This document shows positions 15,027-23,470 of a stretch of 42,913 bases of DNA, one piece after another (position 1 is the first letter of the stretch; each line of letters begins with the position of its first letter). The notes beneath the pieces were generated by a model that worked only from the letters and a program-made list of their open reading frames with translations, made no database searches and had not been told where the DNA came from. The DNA is from Planctomycetaceae bacterium (GTDB taxonomy: Bacteria > Planctomycetota > Planctomycetia > Pirellulales > UBA1268). The stretch is from the NCBI GenBank assembly GCA_947449135.1, contig CANFQO010000020.1, positions 1 through 42,913 on the forward strand. Direction: 5' to 3'. A program made the translations under genes and the position numbers.

Positions 15027-15776
15027 ATGAACCGCAGCACGTCCCCCGCAGAACACCGTTCCTCCGACGCAGCCGTGATCGAACTGCTGCGGGTGCAGAA
15101 TGCGATTGGAATCGGTGAACTCGCCCGGCAACTGGGCGTCACTGCGACCGCGGTTCGCCAACGGCTTGATCGGCTGATGCGGGCCGGTCTGGTCGGCAGA
15201 ACCACCCTTTCCGGCGCTAAGGCGGCCACCGACTCCGGCCACACGCGCACGCCCAGACTGCGTGGCCGGCCCTCGCATGTCTACAGTCTCACGGAGAAGG
15301 GCCGCCGGAGCGGTGGCGACAATTTCCGGGATTTGGCGGTCGTGCTCTGGAACGAGATTCGGAGTGTCCGCGAACCAGCCGTTCGCCGGGGCCTGATCTC
15401 GCGGATTGGCTCAGCCATGGCCGGTATGTACCGCGATGAAGTGTCGGGCGATACGCCCGGGCAGCGGCTGGAGCAGATTGCGAAAGTCCTGCGTGACCGA
15501 CAGATTTCCTGTGATGTTGGGCACTCAGGCACCGCGCGCGAGGCCACTGCTGCCGATCGCCTGTCGGTGCTCACAAGCTACACCTGCCCATTCCCTGAAC
15601 TGGCAGAGCAGGATCGTGGCATTTGCGCCGCCGAACGGCTGATGCTGCAAGACCTCGTCGGCTCCGCGGTGCAACTGACCGAATGCCGGCTCGATGGGGC
15701 AGCCTGTTGCCGATTCACCGCAGGCGGCGACGAATTCCTGTCTGCAAACACTGCCACTTGCAACAAGCCGGGCTGA
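15027..15776 (+). CDS. sufR: SufR-type Fe-S-sensing transcriptional regulator
   Basis: The product is 249 residues. A winged helix-turn-helix lies at about 15-90 (GIGELARQLGVTATAVRQRLDRL, then a wing ending GRPSHVYSLTEKG). The C-terminal domain carries the cysteine set of SufR: Cys187 in YTCPFPELAEQDRGIC, Cys200 (12 residues later), Cys220 and the Cys227-Cys228 pair in RLDGAACC. In cyanobacteria SufR holds a [4Fe-4S] cluster and represses sufBCDS, letting go when clusters are short. Here it stands directly upstream of nuoB-sufCBD in the same direction, which supports the same job. The promoter overlaps an inverted repeat and appears leaderless. The gene may be cotranscribed with the rest, as the 78-base gap to nuoB has no promoter I can see. 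Confidence 0.9.
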   Translation: MNRSTSPAEHRSSDAAVIELLRVQNAIGIGELARQLGVTATAVRQRLDRLMRAGLVGRTTLSGAKAATDSGHTRTPRLRGRPSHVYSLTEKGRRSGGDNFRDLAVVLWNEIRSVREPAVRRGLISRIGSAMAGMYRDEVSGDTPGQRLEQIAKVLRDRQISCDVGHSGTAREATAADRLSVLTSYTCPFPELAEQDRGICAAERLMLQDLVGSAVQLTECRLDGAACCRFTAGGDEFLSANTATCNKPG

Positions 15777-15854
15777 AGCATTGAATGCCGAACGGCCTCC
15801 GTCACATTCCACCTCGCCACCACACCCGCCCACCCAACAGTAGGAGTTGCCACC

Positions 15855-16478
15855 ATGACACAGCCCCAGGTCAATCCGACACCATGGATCGAGGGTCGTT
15901 TCGAGGAGAACATGGTCCTGACGACTGTCGAACAGGCCATTAACTGGGCCCGACAGTCGAGCATCTGGCCGATGACGTTTGGTCTCGCCTGCTGCGCGAT
16001 TGAGATGATGGCTGCCGGTGCGAGCCGATACGACCTCGACCGTTTTGGTGCTGGCGCCTTCCGTGCCACCCCCCGGCAGGCCGACCTGATGATCGTTGCC
16101 GGCACCGTCACCTACAAAATGGCCAGCCGCGTCCGTCGCCTCTACAACCTCATGCCCGATCCGAAATATGTGATCGCCATGGGCGCCTGCACCACCGGCG
16201 GCGGCCCCTATTTCAAATGGGGCTACCACGTGGTGAAGGGCGTCGACTTGGTCGTGCCCGTCGATGTCTATGTGCCCGGCTGTCCGCCCCGTCCAGAAAG
16301 CCTGCTCGAAGGTCTCATGCGTATCCAGGACAAAATCCAAGGACAGCGGATCGCCAAGCGGACGGGCAGCGTGGGCAAGGTCGACGACGAACTCCCCGTG
16401 CCCCACCATTCCGGCTACGTCGTGTCGCCAGTTGCCGATGGCAGTCTCGTGTTCGACCATCAAAAGGTGCAGTCCTGA
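15855..16478 (+). CDS. nuoB: NADH-quinone oxidoreductase subunit B, inside the suf operon
   Basis: The product is 207 residues. NuoB is the complex I subunit that holds cluster N2, the last Fe-S centre before quinone. The four ligands are visible: the tandem Cys in [10 protein letters not shown], Cys in [12 protein letters not shown] and Cys in [30 protein letters not shown] at the N-terminus and SIWPMTFGL match the family, and length is normal with a slightly extended C-terminus. TAGGAG 8 bases before the ATG gives a strong start. No other nuo gene is nearby: it lies between sufR (78 bases upstream) and sufC (38 bases downstream). It may be the only nuoB, relocated, or a second copy serving another role such as a cluster-sensing or hydrogenase-like small subunit. 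The sequence looks like true NuoB. Confidence 0.9.
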   Translation: MTQPQVNPTPWIEGRFEENMVLTTVEQAINWARQSSIWPMTFGLACCAIEMMAAGASRYDLDRFGAGAFRATPRQADLMIVAGTVTYKMASRVRRLYNLMPDPKYVIAMGACTTGGGPYFKWGYHVVKGVDLVVPVDVYVPGCPPRPESLLEGLMRIQDKIQGQRIAKRTGSVGKVDDELPVPHHSGYVVSPVADGSLVFDHQKVQS

Positions 16479-16516
16479 ACGACGGCCACCCCGAAGAAAA
16501 CCAAAAAGGAAAACTG

Positions 16517-17389
16517 ATGTCCGCCCATTCGCAGGAAAAACTCGTCATCACCGGGCTGCATGCCGCCGTGGACGGCCAGGAGATCCTCAAGGGCGTCGAC
16601 CTGGAGATTGGTCGTGGGGAAATTCACGCGCTGATGGGCCCCAACGGCTCCGGCAAGAGCACGCTGGGCTACTGCATCATGGGCCATCCGTCCTACGAGG
16701 TCACGGCCGGCTCGATCGAACTGGTGGAGGCCGACGGCACGCGACATGATCTGCTCGCGATGGAGCCAGACCAGCGGGCCCGTGCGGGTGTCTTCCTGGC
16801 CTTCCAGCGGCCGATGTCGATCCCCGGCGTGCGGTTGGCCGACTTCCTCCGACACGCGGTCACGAACGTGCGAAATCCGGACCGCAAAGAGGGACAGGAA
16901 CTGATGCCGATGCGGGATTTCCGCAGCGAACTCAAGGCGAAGATGGCAGATCTCTCGATCGACACCGAGTTTGCCCGACGGTATGTCAACGATGGTTTTT
17001 CCGGCGGCGAGATGAAGCGGGCTGAGATCCTCCAGCTCGCGATGCTCCGCCCGAAGTTCGCGATTCTTGATGAGACAGACAGCGGCCTCGACGCCGACGC
17101 CGTTCGCCTCGCCAGCCAGAGCATCGCCCGAATCGGCGGTGCCGAGATGGGAATCCTGATCATCACGCACCACGAGCAACTGCTCGAACACAATATTCCA
17201 CTCCGAACGCACGTGATGCTCGGCGGTCGGATTGTCGAGTCTGGCGGGCCGGAACTGGCCGCCGAACTGCATAAGAGAGGCTACGAGCGGATCCGCGCAG
17301 CCTATCCCGAGGCCGCGGCCGCGGAACGTTCGATGCAGGATTCGACCACCACGAGCGAACTCCATCCGGCCCCTCCCGTCACCGCCTGA
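16517..17389 (+). CDS. sufC: Fe-S cluster assembly ATPase SufC
   Basis: The product is 290 residues. SufC is the ATPase of the SufBCD scaffold, an ABC-type subunit working in the cytoplasm. It has Walker A GPNGSGKST, a Q-loop region FLAFQRPMSIPGV, the signature FSGGEMKRAEILQ, Walker B FAILDETDSGLDADA and the switch His in ITHHEQLL. These are the typical SufC forms, with ETDSGLD instead of EPTSALD. AAGGA 7 bases upstream supports ATG 16517. The C-terminus carries about 30 extra residues rich in Ala, Thr and Ser after GYERIRAAYPEA. The gene is 38 bases after nuoB and 45 bases before sufB. Confidence 0.97.
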   Translation: MSAHSQEKLVITGLHAAVDGQEILKGVDLEIGRGEIHALMGPNGSGKSTLGYCIMGHPSYEVTAGSIELVEADGTRHDLLAMEPDQRARAGVFLAFQRPMSIPGVRLADFLRHAVTNVRNPDRKEGQELMPMRDFRSELKAKMADLSIDTEFARRYVNDGFSGGEMKRAEILQLAMLRPKFAILDETDSGLDADAVRLASQSIARIGGAEMGILIITHHEQLLEHNIPLRTHVMLGGRIVESGGPELAAELHKRGYERIRAAYPEAAAAERSMQDSTTTSELHPAPPVTA

Positions 17390-17434
17390 ACTCCACCACC
17401 TGTTACGAGCGCCCGACACGAAAAGGAACACACC

Positions 17435-18877
17435 ATGGCTACCGGTCTTCATCCCTCCGCGGGCGATTCCAGCACGATCGCGGTCGGCACAGGCGACGCC
17501 ATCGGCGAAATCAACAAGTACGACTTCCGCACCGACTCCCCGGCCGTCTTCAAGGCCCGTCGCGGCATCGATGCGAGCATCGTTGCGCAAATCTCGGAGA
17601 TGAAGCGGGAACCGGCATGGATGCGTGACTTCCGGCTCAAGTCGCTGGAAATCTTCAACTCGAAGCCGATGCCCCACTGGGGTGGCGATATCGCTGTCGA
17701 TTTCCAGGACATCTTCTACTACCTGAAGCCCGCCGAGCAGCAGGGGAAGACCTGGGAGGAGGTGCCCGACGCCATCAAGAAGACGTTCGACCGACTCGGC
17801 ATCCCAGAGGCCGAGCGAAAGTTTCTCTCGGGTGTGAAGGCGCAGTTCGAGAGCGAGGTGGTCTACGGATCGCTGCAGGAGGATCTGTCGAAACAGGGCG
17901 TGATCTTCACCGACACAGACACCGCCGTCCGCGAACACCCTGACCTGCTCCGCGAGTATTTCGGCCGGATCATCCCGCCGACCGACAACAAGTTCGCTGC
18001 CCTCAACTCGGCCGTCTGGTCGGGCGGTTCGTTCATCTACGTGCCCAAGGGCGTGAAGATCGAATTCCCGCTGCAGGCCTACTTCCGCATCAATGCCGAA
18101 AGCATGGGGCAGTTCGAGCGGACACTGATCATCGTCGATGAGGGCGCCCAGGTGCACTACGTCGAGGGCTGCACAGCGCCGATGTACTCCACCGAAAGCC
18201 TCCACTCCGCAGTGGTCGAGATCGTCGTCAAGAAACATGGCCGCTGCCGCTACACAACGATCCAAAACTGGGCCAACAACATCTACAACCTCGTCACCAA
18301 GCGGGCCATGGCCTACGAGGGAGCGATGATGGAGTGGATCGACGGCAATCTCGGCAGCCACCTGACGATGAAATACCCGGCGGTCTACATGATGGAACCC
18401 GGTGCACGTGGCGAAATCCTCTCGATCGCATTCGCCTCGGCGGGCCAGCATCAGGACGCCGGCGCGAAACTCGTCCACGCCGCCCCCAACACGTCCGGTC
18501 GGATCGTCTCCAAGAGCATCTCGAAGAACGGCGGCCGCGCCAGCTATCGCGGACTGGTCCGCGTTGAGCCGGGTGCTCGCAAGAGCCGGTCGAGCGTCGT
18601 CTGCGATGCCCTGATCCTCGACGACAGGAGCCGCAGCGACACCTATCCGTATATCGAGATCGAGGAACAGGACGTCTCCATCGGCCACGAGGCGAGCGTC
18701 TCCAAGATCGGGGAGGAGCAACTCTTCTATCTCACCAGCCGCGGGCTGACTGAGGCGGAGGCGAGCACGATGATCGTGGGCGGCTTCATCGAACCGCTCG
18801 TGAAGGAACTGCCAATGGAGTATGCGGTGGAGATGAATCGGCTCATCGAACTGCAGATGGAAGGCTCGGTGGGGTGA
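17435..18877 (+). CDS. sufB: Fe-S cluster assembly scaffold SufB
   Basis: The product is 480 residues, normal for SufB. SufB carries the nascent cluster in the SufBC2D complex. Recognisable segments are KYDFRTD near the N-terminus, [57 protein letters not shown] with the conserved Cys, and the C-terminal beta-helix core with [40 protein letters not shown] precedes the ATG by 9 bases. sufD begins 10 bases after its stop, so the pair is probably translated together. Sequence conservation is very high, as usual for this gene. Confidence 0.97.
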   Translation: MATGLHPSAGDSSTIAVGTGDAIGEINKYDFRTDSPAVFKARRGIDASIVAQISEMKREPAWMRDFRLKSLEIFNSKPMPHWGGDIAVDFQDIFYYLKPAEQQGKTWEEVPDAIKKTFDRLGIPEAERKFLSGVKAQFESEVVYGSLQEDLSKQGVIFTDTDTAVREHPDLLREYFGRIIPPTDNKFAALNSAVWSGGSFIYVPKGVKIEFPLQAYFRINAESMGQFERTLIIVDEGAQVHYVEGCTAPMYSTESLHSAVVEIVVKKHGRCRYTTIQNWANNIYNLVTKRAMAYEGAMMEWIDGNLGSHLTMKYPAVYMMEPGARGEILSIAFASAGQHQDAGAKLVHAAPNTSGRIVSKSISKNGGRASYRGLVRVEPGARKSRSSVVCDALILDDRSRSDTYPYIEIEEQDVSIGHEASVSKIGEEQLFYLTSRGLTEAEASTMIVGGFIEPLVKELPMEYAVEMNRLIELQMEGSVG

Positions 18878-18887
18878 CCCGACTTCC

Positions 18888-20312
18888 ATGATCTCCACAC
18901 CCATGACCACACCCTCAGCCACTGCCCTGCCCGCCACCTTCGACCGCGCATCGCTCGAGCAACTGCTTGCCGATCAGCACCCGGGTGGGGTGGCTCCCGC
19001 CTGGGTGATCGACCGCCGCCGGGCGGCTTTCGATCGGCTCGAATCGCTTCCCCTGCCCGACCGGCGGGACGAGAACTGGATGCGGACCGACATCCGCCTC
19101 TTCAAGCCCAAGGCCTGGGGCCTGCGGCGGCGTCCGAACTCCGACGCCACCATCCCGACGGGCCTGCTCGCGGAATGTCTGGCGGGTGGCCGGTCTTCCG
19201 GCGATGCGTTCTTCGACGATTCCCCGCAGGCAGCTGGCAACAGTACGCCGCTCGCAGGACGCCTGCTCTCCCTTGATGGCCATGTGCTCAGCGAGGAGCT
19301 CGATCCGGCCCTCGCCGCCCGTGGAGTCTTGTTTGGTTCGGCTGACCGACTGCTCGCCGAGCATGCCGACATATTCCAGCGGCACTGGTTCTCCGTGATC
19401 GACTCGCAGTGCGACTGGTTTGCGGCGTTGCACGCGGCGTTCCATACGGCAAGCACGGTGCTCTACGTGCCTCCCGGTGTAAAAATCAACGAGCCGCTGC
19501 ATGTGCTCTCAGGACTCGGCGAAGGCGGCGTCGACACCTCGCATGTGCTCGTCGTGCTCGGCGACGGTGCGGAGGCAACGGTGCTCACGGAGACGGCCGG
19601 CGGCGGTGGCGCCAGCTTGGCCCCCGGGTCGGGCTTTCACTGCGGCGGCACTGAGATCGTCGTTGGCCGTAGCGCCTTCCTCCGGATGGTCAACCTGCAG
19701 AACTGGAGCACGGGCGTCTGGCACTTCGCGCGTCAGAAGGCCGTGGTACATGAGCAAGGACGGTTGCAGTGGACGCTTGGTGCACTCGGTAGCCGGCTCT
19801 CCCAGGTCGCCCAAGACGTGGCGCTCGTTGGCCGCGGCGCATCGGCCCAGGTCAACGGCGTGATGTTCACTGAGGGTCGCCAGCAGTTGGTCTACAACAC
19901 GCTCCAGCACCACGAGGCCCCTGGCTGCCGAAGCGACCTGCTCTACAAGGGCGGTCTCCAAGACCGCTCCCGGCTCGTCTGGCGAGGCATGATCAAGGTG
20001 GACAAGGCCGCGCAGAAGACCGACGGCTACCAGCGAAACGACAATCTCATGCTCTCGCGCGAGGCCCGCGCCGACTCCATCCCCGGCCTTGAAATCGAGG
20101 CCGACGACGTCCGTTGCACGCACGGCGCCACGAGTGGCCGGGTCGACGAAGAGCAGATCTTCTACGCTCAGGCCCGCGGCCTCTCCGCCGACGAAGCTGC
20201 CCGACTGGTGGTCGCCGGGTTCTTCCAGCAGGTTTTCGATCGAATCACGATCCTGCCCGTCCGCGAGGCACTCGCCCGGGCGATCGGCAGCCGCATTCGC
20301 CGCATCTCCTAG
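18888..20312 (+). CDS. sufD: Fe-S cluster assembly protein SufD
   Basis: The product is 474 residues. SufD pairs with SufB and is needed for iron entry into the scaffold. The N-terminal part has PLPDRRDENWMRTDIRLF (the usual P.RR.E.WRYTD motif). The beta-helix core has STVLYVPPGVKINEPLHVL, and the C-terminus GATSGRVDEEQIFYAQARGLSADEAARLVVAGFF, with the conserved His of the CTHGATSG segment. ATG 18888 is 10 bases after sufB; ATG 18903 is a possible alternative. It is somewhat longer than many SufD proteins because of an insertion near residues 85-130. I see no sufS or sufU in the window, so the cysteine desulfurase must be encoded elsewhere. Confidence 0.95.
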   Translation: MISTPMTTPSATALPATFDRASLEQLLADQHPGGVAPAWVIDRRRAAFDRLESLPLPDRRDENWMRTDIRLFKPKAWGLRRRPNSDATIPTGLLAECLAGGRSSGDAFFDDSPQAAGNSTPLAGRLLSLDGHVLSEELDPALAARGVLFGSADRLLAEHADIFQRHWFSVIDSQCDWFAALHAAFHTASTVLYVPPGVKINEPLHVLSGLGEGGVDTSHVLVVLGDGAEATVLTETAGGGGASLAPGSGFHCGGTEIVVGRSAFLRMVNLQNWSTGVWHFARQKAVVHEQGRLQWTLGALGSRLSQVAQDVALVGRGASAQVNGVMFTEGRQQLVYNTLQHHEAPGCRSDLLYKGGLQDRSRLVWRGMIKVDKAAQKTDGYQRNDNLMLSREARADSIPGLEIEADDVRCTHGATSGRVDEEQIFYAQARGLSADEAARLVVAGFFQQVFDRITILPVREALARAIGSRIRRIS

Positions 20313-20372
20313 CTGCGGTTCCCAGTTGCATTTTCCCGGCGGCGGTTCGCTGCCCTTTTTTGGAGTCCCACC

Positions 20373-21200
20373 ATGCCCGACTTCACCCGTGTGGCTGACC
20401 TGTCGGAGATTGCCGATCCGGGCAAAATGCTCGTTGAAGTGGACGGGGAAGTCGTCGCACTCTTCCACGTGGAAGGCCGTTTCTACGCCATCGACGATGT
20501 CTGTACGCACGACGGCGGCCCGCTCGTTGACGGTGAACTCACCGGCTACAAAATCGCCTGTCCACGGCACGGGGCAAAGTTCGATATCCGCACAGGTGCC
20601 GCGCTTTCGATGCCCGCCGTGCGGCCGACTCGGGCGCACGCCGTGAAGGTGGAGGACGGCGGCGTGTGGGTGGCGCTGGGATCCGGCCCCGGGGCCACGC
20701 CCGGCCCGAACAATCAGGCGGCCGACTTCAGGAGCTACACACCGACCAATACAGCCGCGAGCGCAGCCGAATCCTCTCCCGCATCGCACGCATCAGCTGG
20801 ATCGCCGGCAGCGGCATCCTCGACGCCAGCAACCGCCGGGGCGTCGCCGTCCACGGCGACAGCGGCAGCGACCGACGGCGTGCCCAGCGAAGAGGCCGTC
20901 CGCGAATGGCTCAAGGAGGTGAAGGATCCGGAACTGTTCGTGAATATCGTCGACCTGGGCCTGATCTACGGGGTGACCCTCTCGCCATCGGCCGATGCAC
21001 CGGGCAAGCACCAAGTCGCGATCGACATGACGATGACGAGTCCCGCCTGTCCGGCCGGGCCACAGCTGATCGCCGACACCAAGCGAGCGGTTGGCAGCCG
21101 TGACTCAATCGCGGGCGTTGAGGTGCGAATCGTGATGGATCCCCCGTGGACACCCGATCGCATGACGGATGCCGCCCGCGACCAACTGGGCATCTTTTGA
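20373..21200 (+). CDS. Rieske ferredoxin-SufT (DUF59/MIP18) fusion protein
   Basis: The product is 275 residues in two domains. Residues 1-105 are a Rieske ferredoxin of the bacterial dioxygenase type: CTHDGGPLVDGELTGYKIACPRHG contains the C-x-H...C-x2-H ligands for a [2Fe-2S] cluster. Residues 110-170 are a linker made mostly of Ala, Ser, Thr and Pro. Residues 172-275 are a MIP18/DUF59 domain with VKDPELFVNIVDLGLIYGV, MTMTSPACPAGPQL and the conserved MDPPWTPDRM. DUF59 proteins (SufT, PaaD) help deliver Fe-S clusters to client proteins. The position at the end of the suf operon, 60 bases after sufD, supports a maturation role. The Rieske domain could carry electrons for cluster repair or transfer; that is inference. 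Both domains look intact, with no sign of a sequencing error. Confidence 0.9.
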   Translation: MPDFTRVADLSEIADPGKMLVEVDGEVVALFHVEGRFYAIDDVCTHDGGPLVDGELTGYKIACPRHGAKFDIRTGAALSMPAVRPTRAHAVKVEDGGVWVALGSGPGATPGPNNQAADFRSYTPTNTAASAAESSPASHASAGSPAAASSTPATAGASPSTATAAATDGVPSEEAVREWLKEVKDPELFVNIVDLGLIYGVTLSPSADAPGKHQVAIDMTMTSPACPAGPQLIADTKRAVGSRDSIAGVEVRIVMDPPWTPDRMTDAARDQLGIF

Positions 21201-23376
21201 GGAATCTGGCCTCCGACCACGTCCGCCTGACGGCGTTGAGCGGGCTTCTCTCCACCTTCCCTGGATCCAGGCCGTGCTCGTCCCGTTCACGCTGCTCCTC
21301 AACGCAGCCGCGATTTTTCTTCTGGAACCGTTCGCCGGAAAGTGGCTCATGCCCTGGTACGGCGGTTCGCCGGCGGTCTGGAACGCCTGCATGTTCTTCT
21401 TCCAGGGAGTGCTGCTCGCCGGCTACCTCTACGCCCACTGCCTCCAGCGACTCTCCCTGCCCGTCCAGATTGGGGTCCACGGCGTCGTGATGGTGGCGAC
21501 ATGCCTGACGTTACCCGTATCGATCGTGACAACGGGCGTGCCAGGGGCTGCCGTGCATCCTTCGTGGAACGTCGTGGTCGACCTGTTCCGATCGATCGGC
21601 GCCATCTTCTTCGTGCTTTCGGCAACGTCGCCCCTGCTTCAGGCATGGTTTGTCCAATCGGGATCACGACACAATCCGTATCCGCTGTTCGCGGCTAGTA
21701 ATCTGGGGAGTCTGATCGGACTGCTCGCCTTTCCCTTCATCGTCGAGCCCTGGCTGCCGCTTTCAGCACAGGGAGCCTGGCTGACGATCGCTTCCGCTGC
21801 AGTGATGGTGCTCGTCTCTGCGAGTGGCTTGGCATGCTGGCGCACGAGAGCGTGCGACACGCTAGCGACTGACGAGGCAGTCGGTCTGGAGCAACCTGTG
21901 TCAGTGGCGGTGGCAGCGCCGCCGCAAGCCGGGCTCTGGCTGCTCCTCTCGATGTGCCCATGCATGCTGCTGATGGGGAACACCGTGCACCTGACCAGCG
22001 AAATTGCCCCGATGCCGTTGCTCTGGATCGTCCCGCTGGCACTCTACCTCGCCTCCTTCGTGGTCGCCTTCTCGCACACCCGATATTCCGCGGCTGTGAC
22101 CCGCTGGGCTGGACCAGCGTTCTTCGCCTGCGCTCTCGTCATCGCCTGGCGCGTCTTCCTGCAGCGGCATGAAGCGATCGATCTGCTGCTGCACTGCCTG
22201 CTGCTGGCCACGGGAGCCACCGCCCTCCACGGACAATTGGCGACGGCCCGTCCGGATGCCGGGCGGCTTACCGAGTATTACACCGTGATCTCGCTCGGCG
22301 GGCTTGTGGCCAGCGGATTCTGTGCGCTGATCGCGCCGCTCTTGTTCAATTGGCAGGCCGAATATCCGCTGGCGATCGTGGCAACACTGCTGCTCGTCGT
22401 CTGGCCGGCAATTCCTCGACTCCACCTGCGTGATGGTTCTGTTATTTCACGCACCGCCCGGCTTGCCGTCGCAGGGATCGTGTTCCTGGGACTGGCATGG
22501 AACATCTATTTTTCAGAGCGAGCGAGCAGAACACTCCTGCGTGAGCGGACGTTCTTTGGCGATTTCCAGGTGAACATCGGCGCAGCAGGGAGAACATTCC
22601 AACTCGTCCATGGTCGCACGACCCACGGCGCGCAGATGATCTCCGATGACGTCCGCGTGCGGCGAATTCCGCTGTGCTACTACTTTCTCACCGGACCAGT
22701 CGGCCGCGTGATGCTTTCCAGCAGGAGTTTGCCGATCGCCACCGATGTGGCGGTGGTCGGGCTCGGCGTCGGGTCGCTGGCAGCCTACGGGGAGCCGGGA
22801 GACCGTTACGACTTCTACGAGATCGACGAGGCCGTGGAGCGAGTGGCCGACGGGAACGGTCCGTTCACGTTTCTGGCCGATGCCCGTGACCGCGGCGCGG
22901 AGATGAGGGTCATCATCGGCGACGCGAGGCTGCGACTGCAGAAGGCCGAGTCGGCACGCTATGGAATGATCGTGCTGGATGCCTTCTCAAGCGACGCCAT
23001 TCCCGTGCACCTGCTGACCGTGGAGGCCGTCGGCGAATATCTGCAGGCGCTGCAGGAGGACGGTCTGCTTGTCTTCCACATCTCGAATAACTTCGTCGAT
23101 CTGGAGCCCGTCATCGCAAACCTCGCGGCAGCGTTGGGACTGGAGGCGTTCGTTCAGGATAACATCGACATTTCAGAGGAAGAGACGAAGCGGGGCAAGA
23201 TGCCTTCCACGTGGGTGGTCGCCGCCCGGTCAGCAGAGGCTCTCGATCCAATCGTGCGCAGCGGCGACTGGCGAAGGTGCAACCAGCGGCGTGGCGTCGA
23301 GTTGTGGACCGATCAGTTCTCCAACGTCCTGGCGGTCATGCGGCAGTGGGGCGACGGTCAACGCGACGCCCCCTGA
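21169..23376 (+). CDS. Membrane-fused spermidine-synthase-like methyltransferase-fold protein
   Basis: The product is 735 residues from ATG 21169, overlapping the previous gene by 32 bases; GTG 21274 is an alternative start. The N-terminal half has about ten hydrophobic segments, starting LVPFTLLLNAAAIFLLEPF and including LLSMCPCMLLMGNTVHL. The C-terminal third is a spermidine-synthase-like Rossmann domain: the nucleotide loop VVGLGVGSLAAYG, an acidic YEIDEAVERVA, IIGDARLRL and VLDAFSSDAIPVHLLT. Proteins of this build are common in planctomycetes and other bacteria. They are usually annotated as fused MFS/spermidine synthase, but polyamine synthesis is not shown for them. The acceptor site normally used for putrescine cannot be confirmed here. 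The overlap with the suf operon suggests cotranscription. Confidence 0.8.
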   Translation: MPPATNWASFEESGLRPRPPDGVERASLHLPWIQAVLVPFTLLLNAAAIFLLEPFAGKWLMPWYGGSPAVWNACMFFFQGVLLAGYLYAHCLQRLSLPVQIGVHGVVMVATCLTLPVSIVTTGVPGAAVHPSWNVVVDLFRSIGAIFFVLSATSPLLQAWFVQSGSRHNPYPLFAASNLGSLIGLLAFPFIVEPWLPLSAQGAWLTIASAAVMVLVSASGLACWRTRACDTLATDEAVGLEQPVSVAVAAPPQAGLWLLLSMCPCMLLMGNTVHLTSEIAPMPLLWIVPLALYLASFVVAFSHTRYSAAVTRWAGPAFFACALVIAWRVFLQRHEAIDLLLHCLLLATGATALHGQLATARPDAGRLTEYYTVISLGGLVASGFCALIAPLLFNWQAEYPLAIVATLLLVVWPAIPRLHLRDGSVISRTARLAVAGIVFLGLAWNIYFSERASRTLLRERTFFGDFQVNIGAAGRTFQLVHGRTTHGAQMISDDVRVRRIPLCYYFLTGPVGRVMLSSRSLPIATDVAVVGLGVGSLAAYGEPGDRYDFYEIDEAVERVADGNGPFTFLADARDRGAEMRVIIGDARLRLQKAESARYGMIVLDAFSSDAIPVHLLTVEAVGEYLQALQEDGLLVFHISNNFVDLEPVIANLAAALGLEAFVQDNIDISEEETKRGKMPSTWVVAARSAEALDPIVRSGDWRRCNQRRGVELWTDQFSNVLAVMRQWGDGQRDAP

Positions 23377-23470
23377 ACGGCCTCTGTATCAAAGGCCCTC
23401 TGACATACCACAACGCCCGGTGTCGCCGGCGCACGGGCGCCCACGACGAACGCACTGGATTCCTGCGAGC

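Noticed and set aside
15777-15854. A separate promoter for nuoB-sufCBD
   Set aside because: No hexamers resembling -35 and -10 at suitable spacing were found, so I left the genes under the sufR promoter.
16460-18937. An 825-codon open frame on the minus strand opposite sufC and sufB
   Set aside because: It is the antisense shadow of highly conserved suf genes; the high third-position GC keeps stops away, and its product has no domain pattern.
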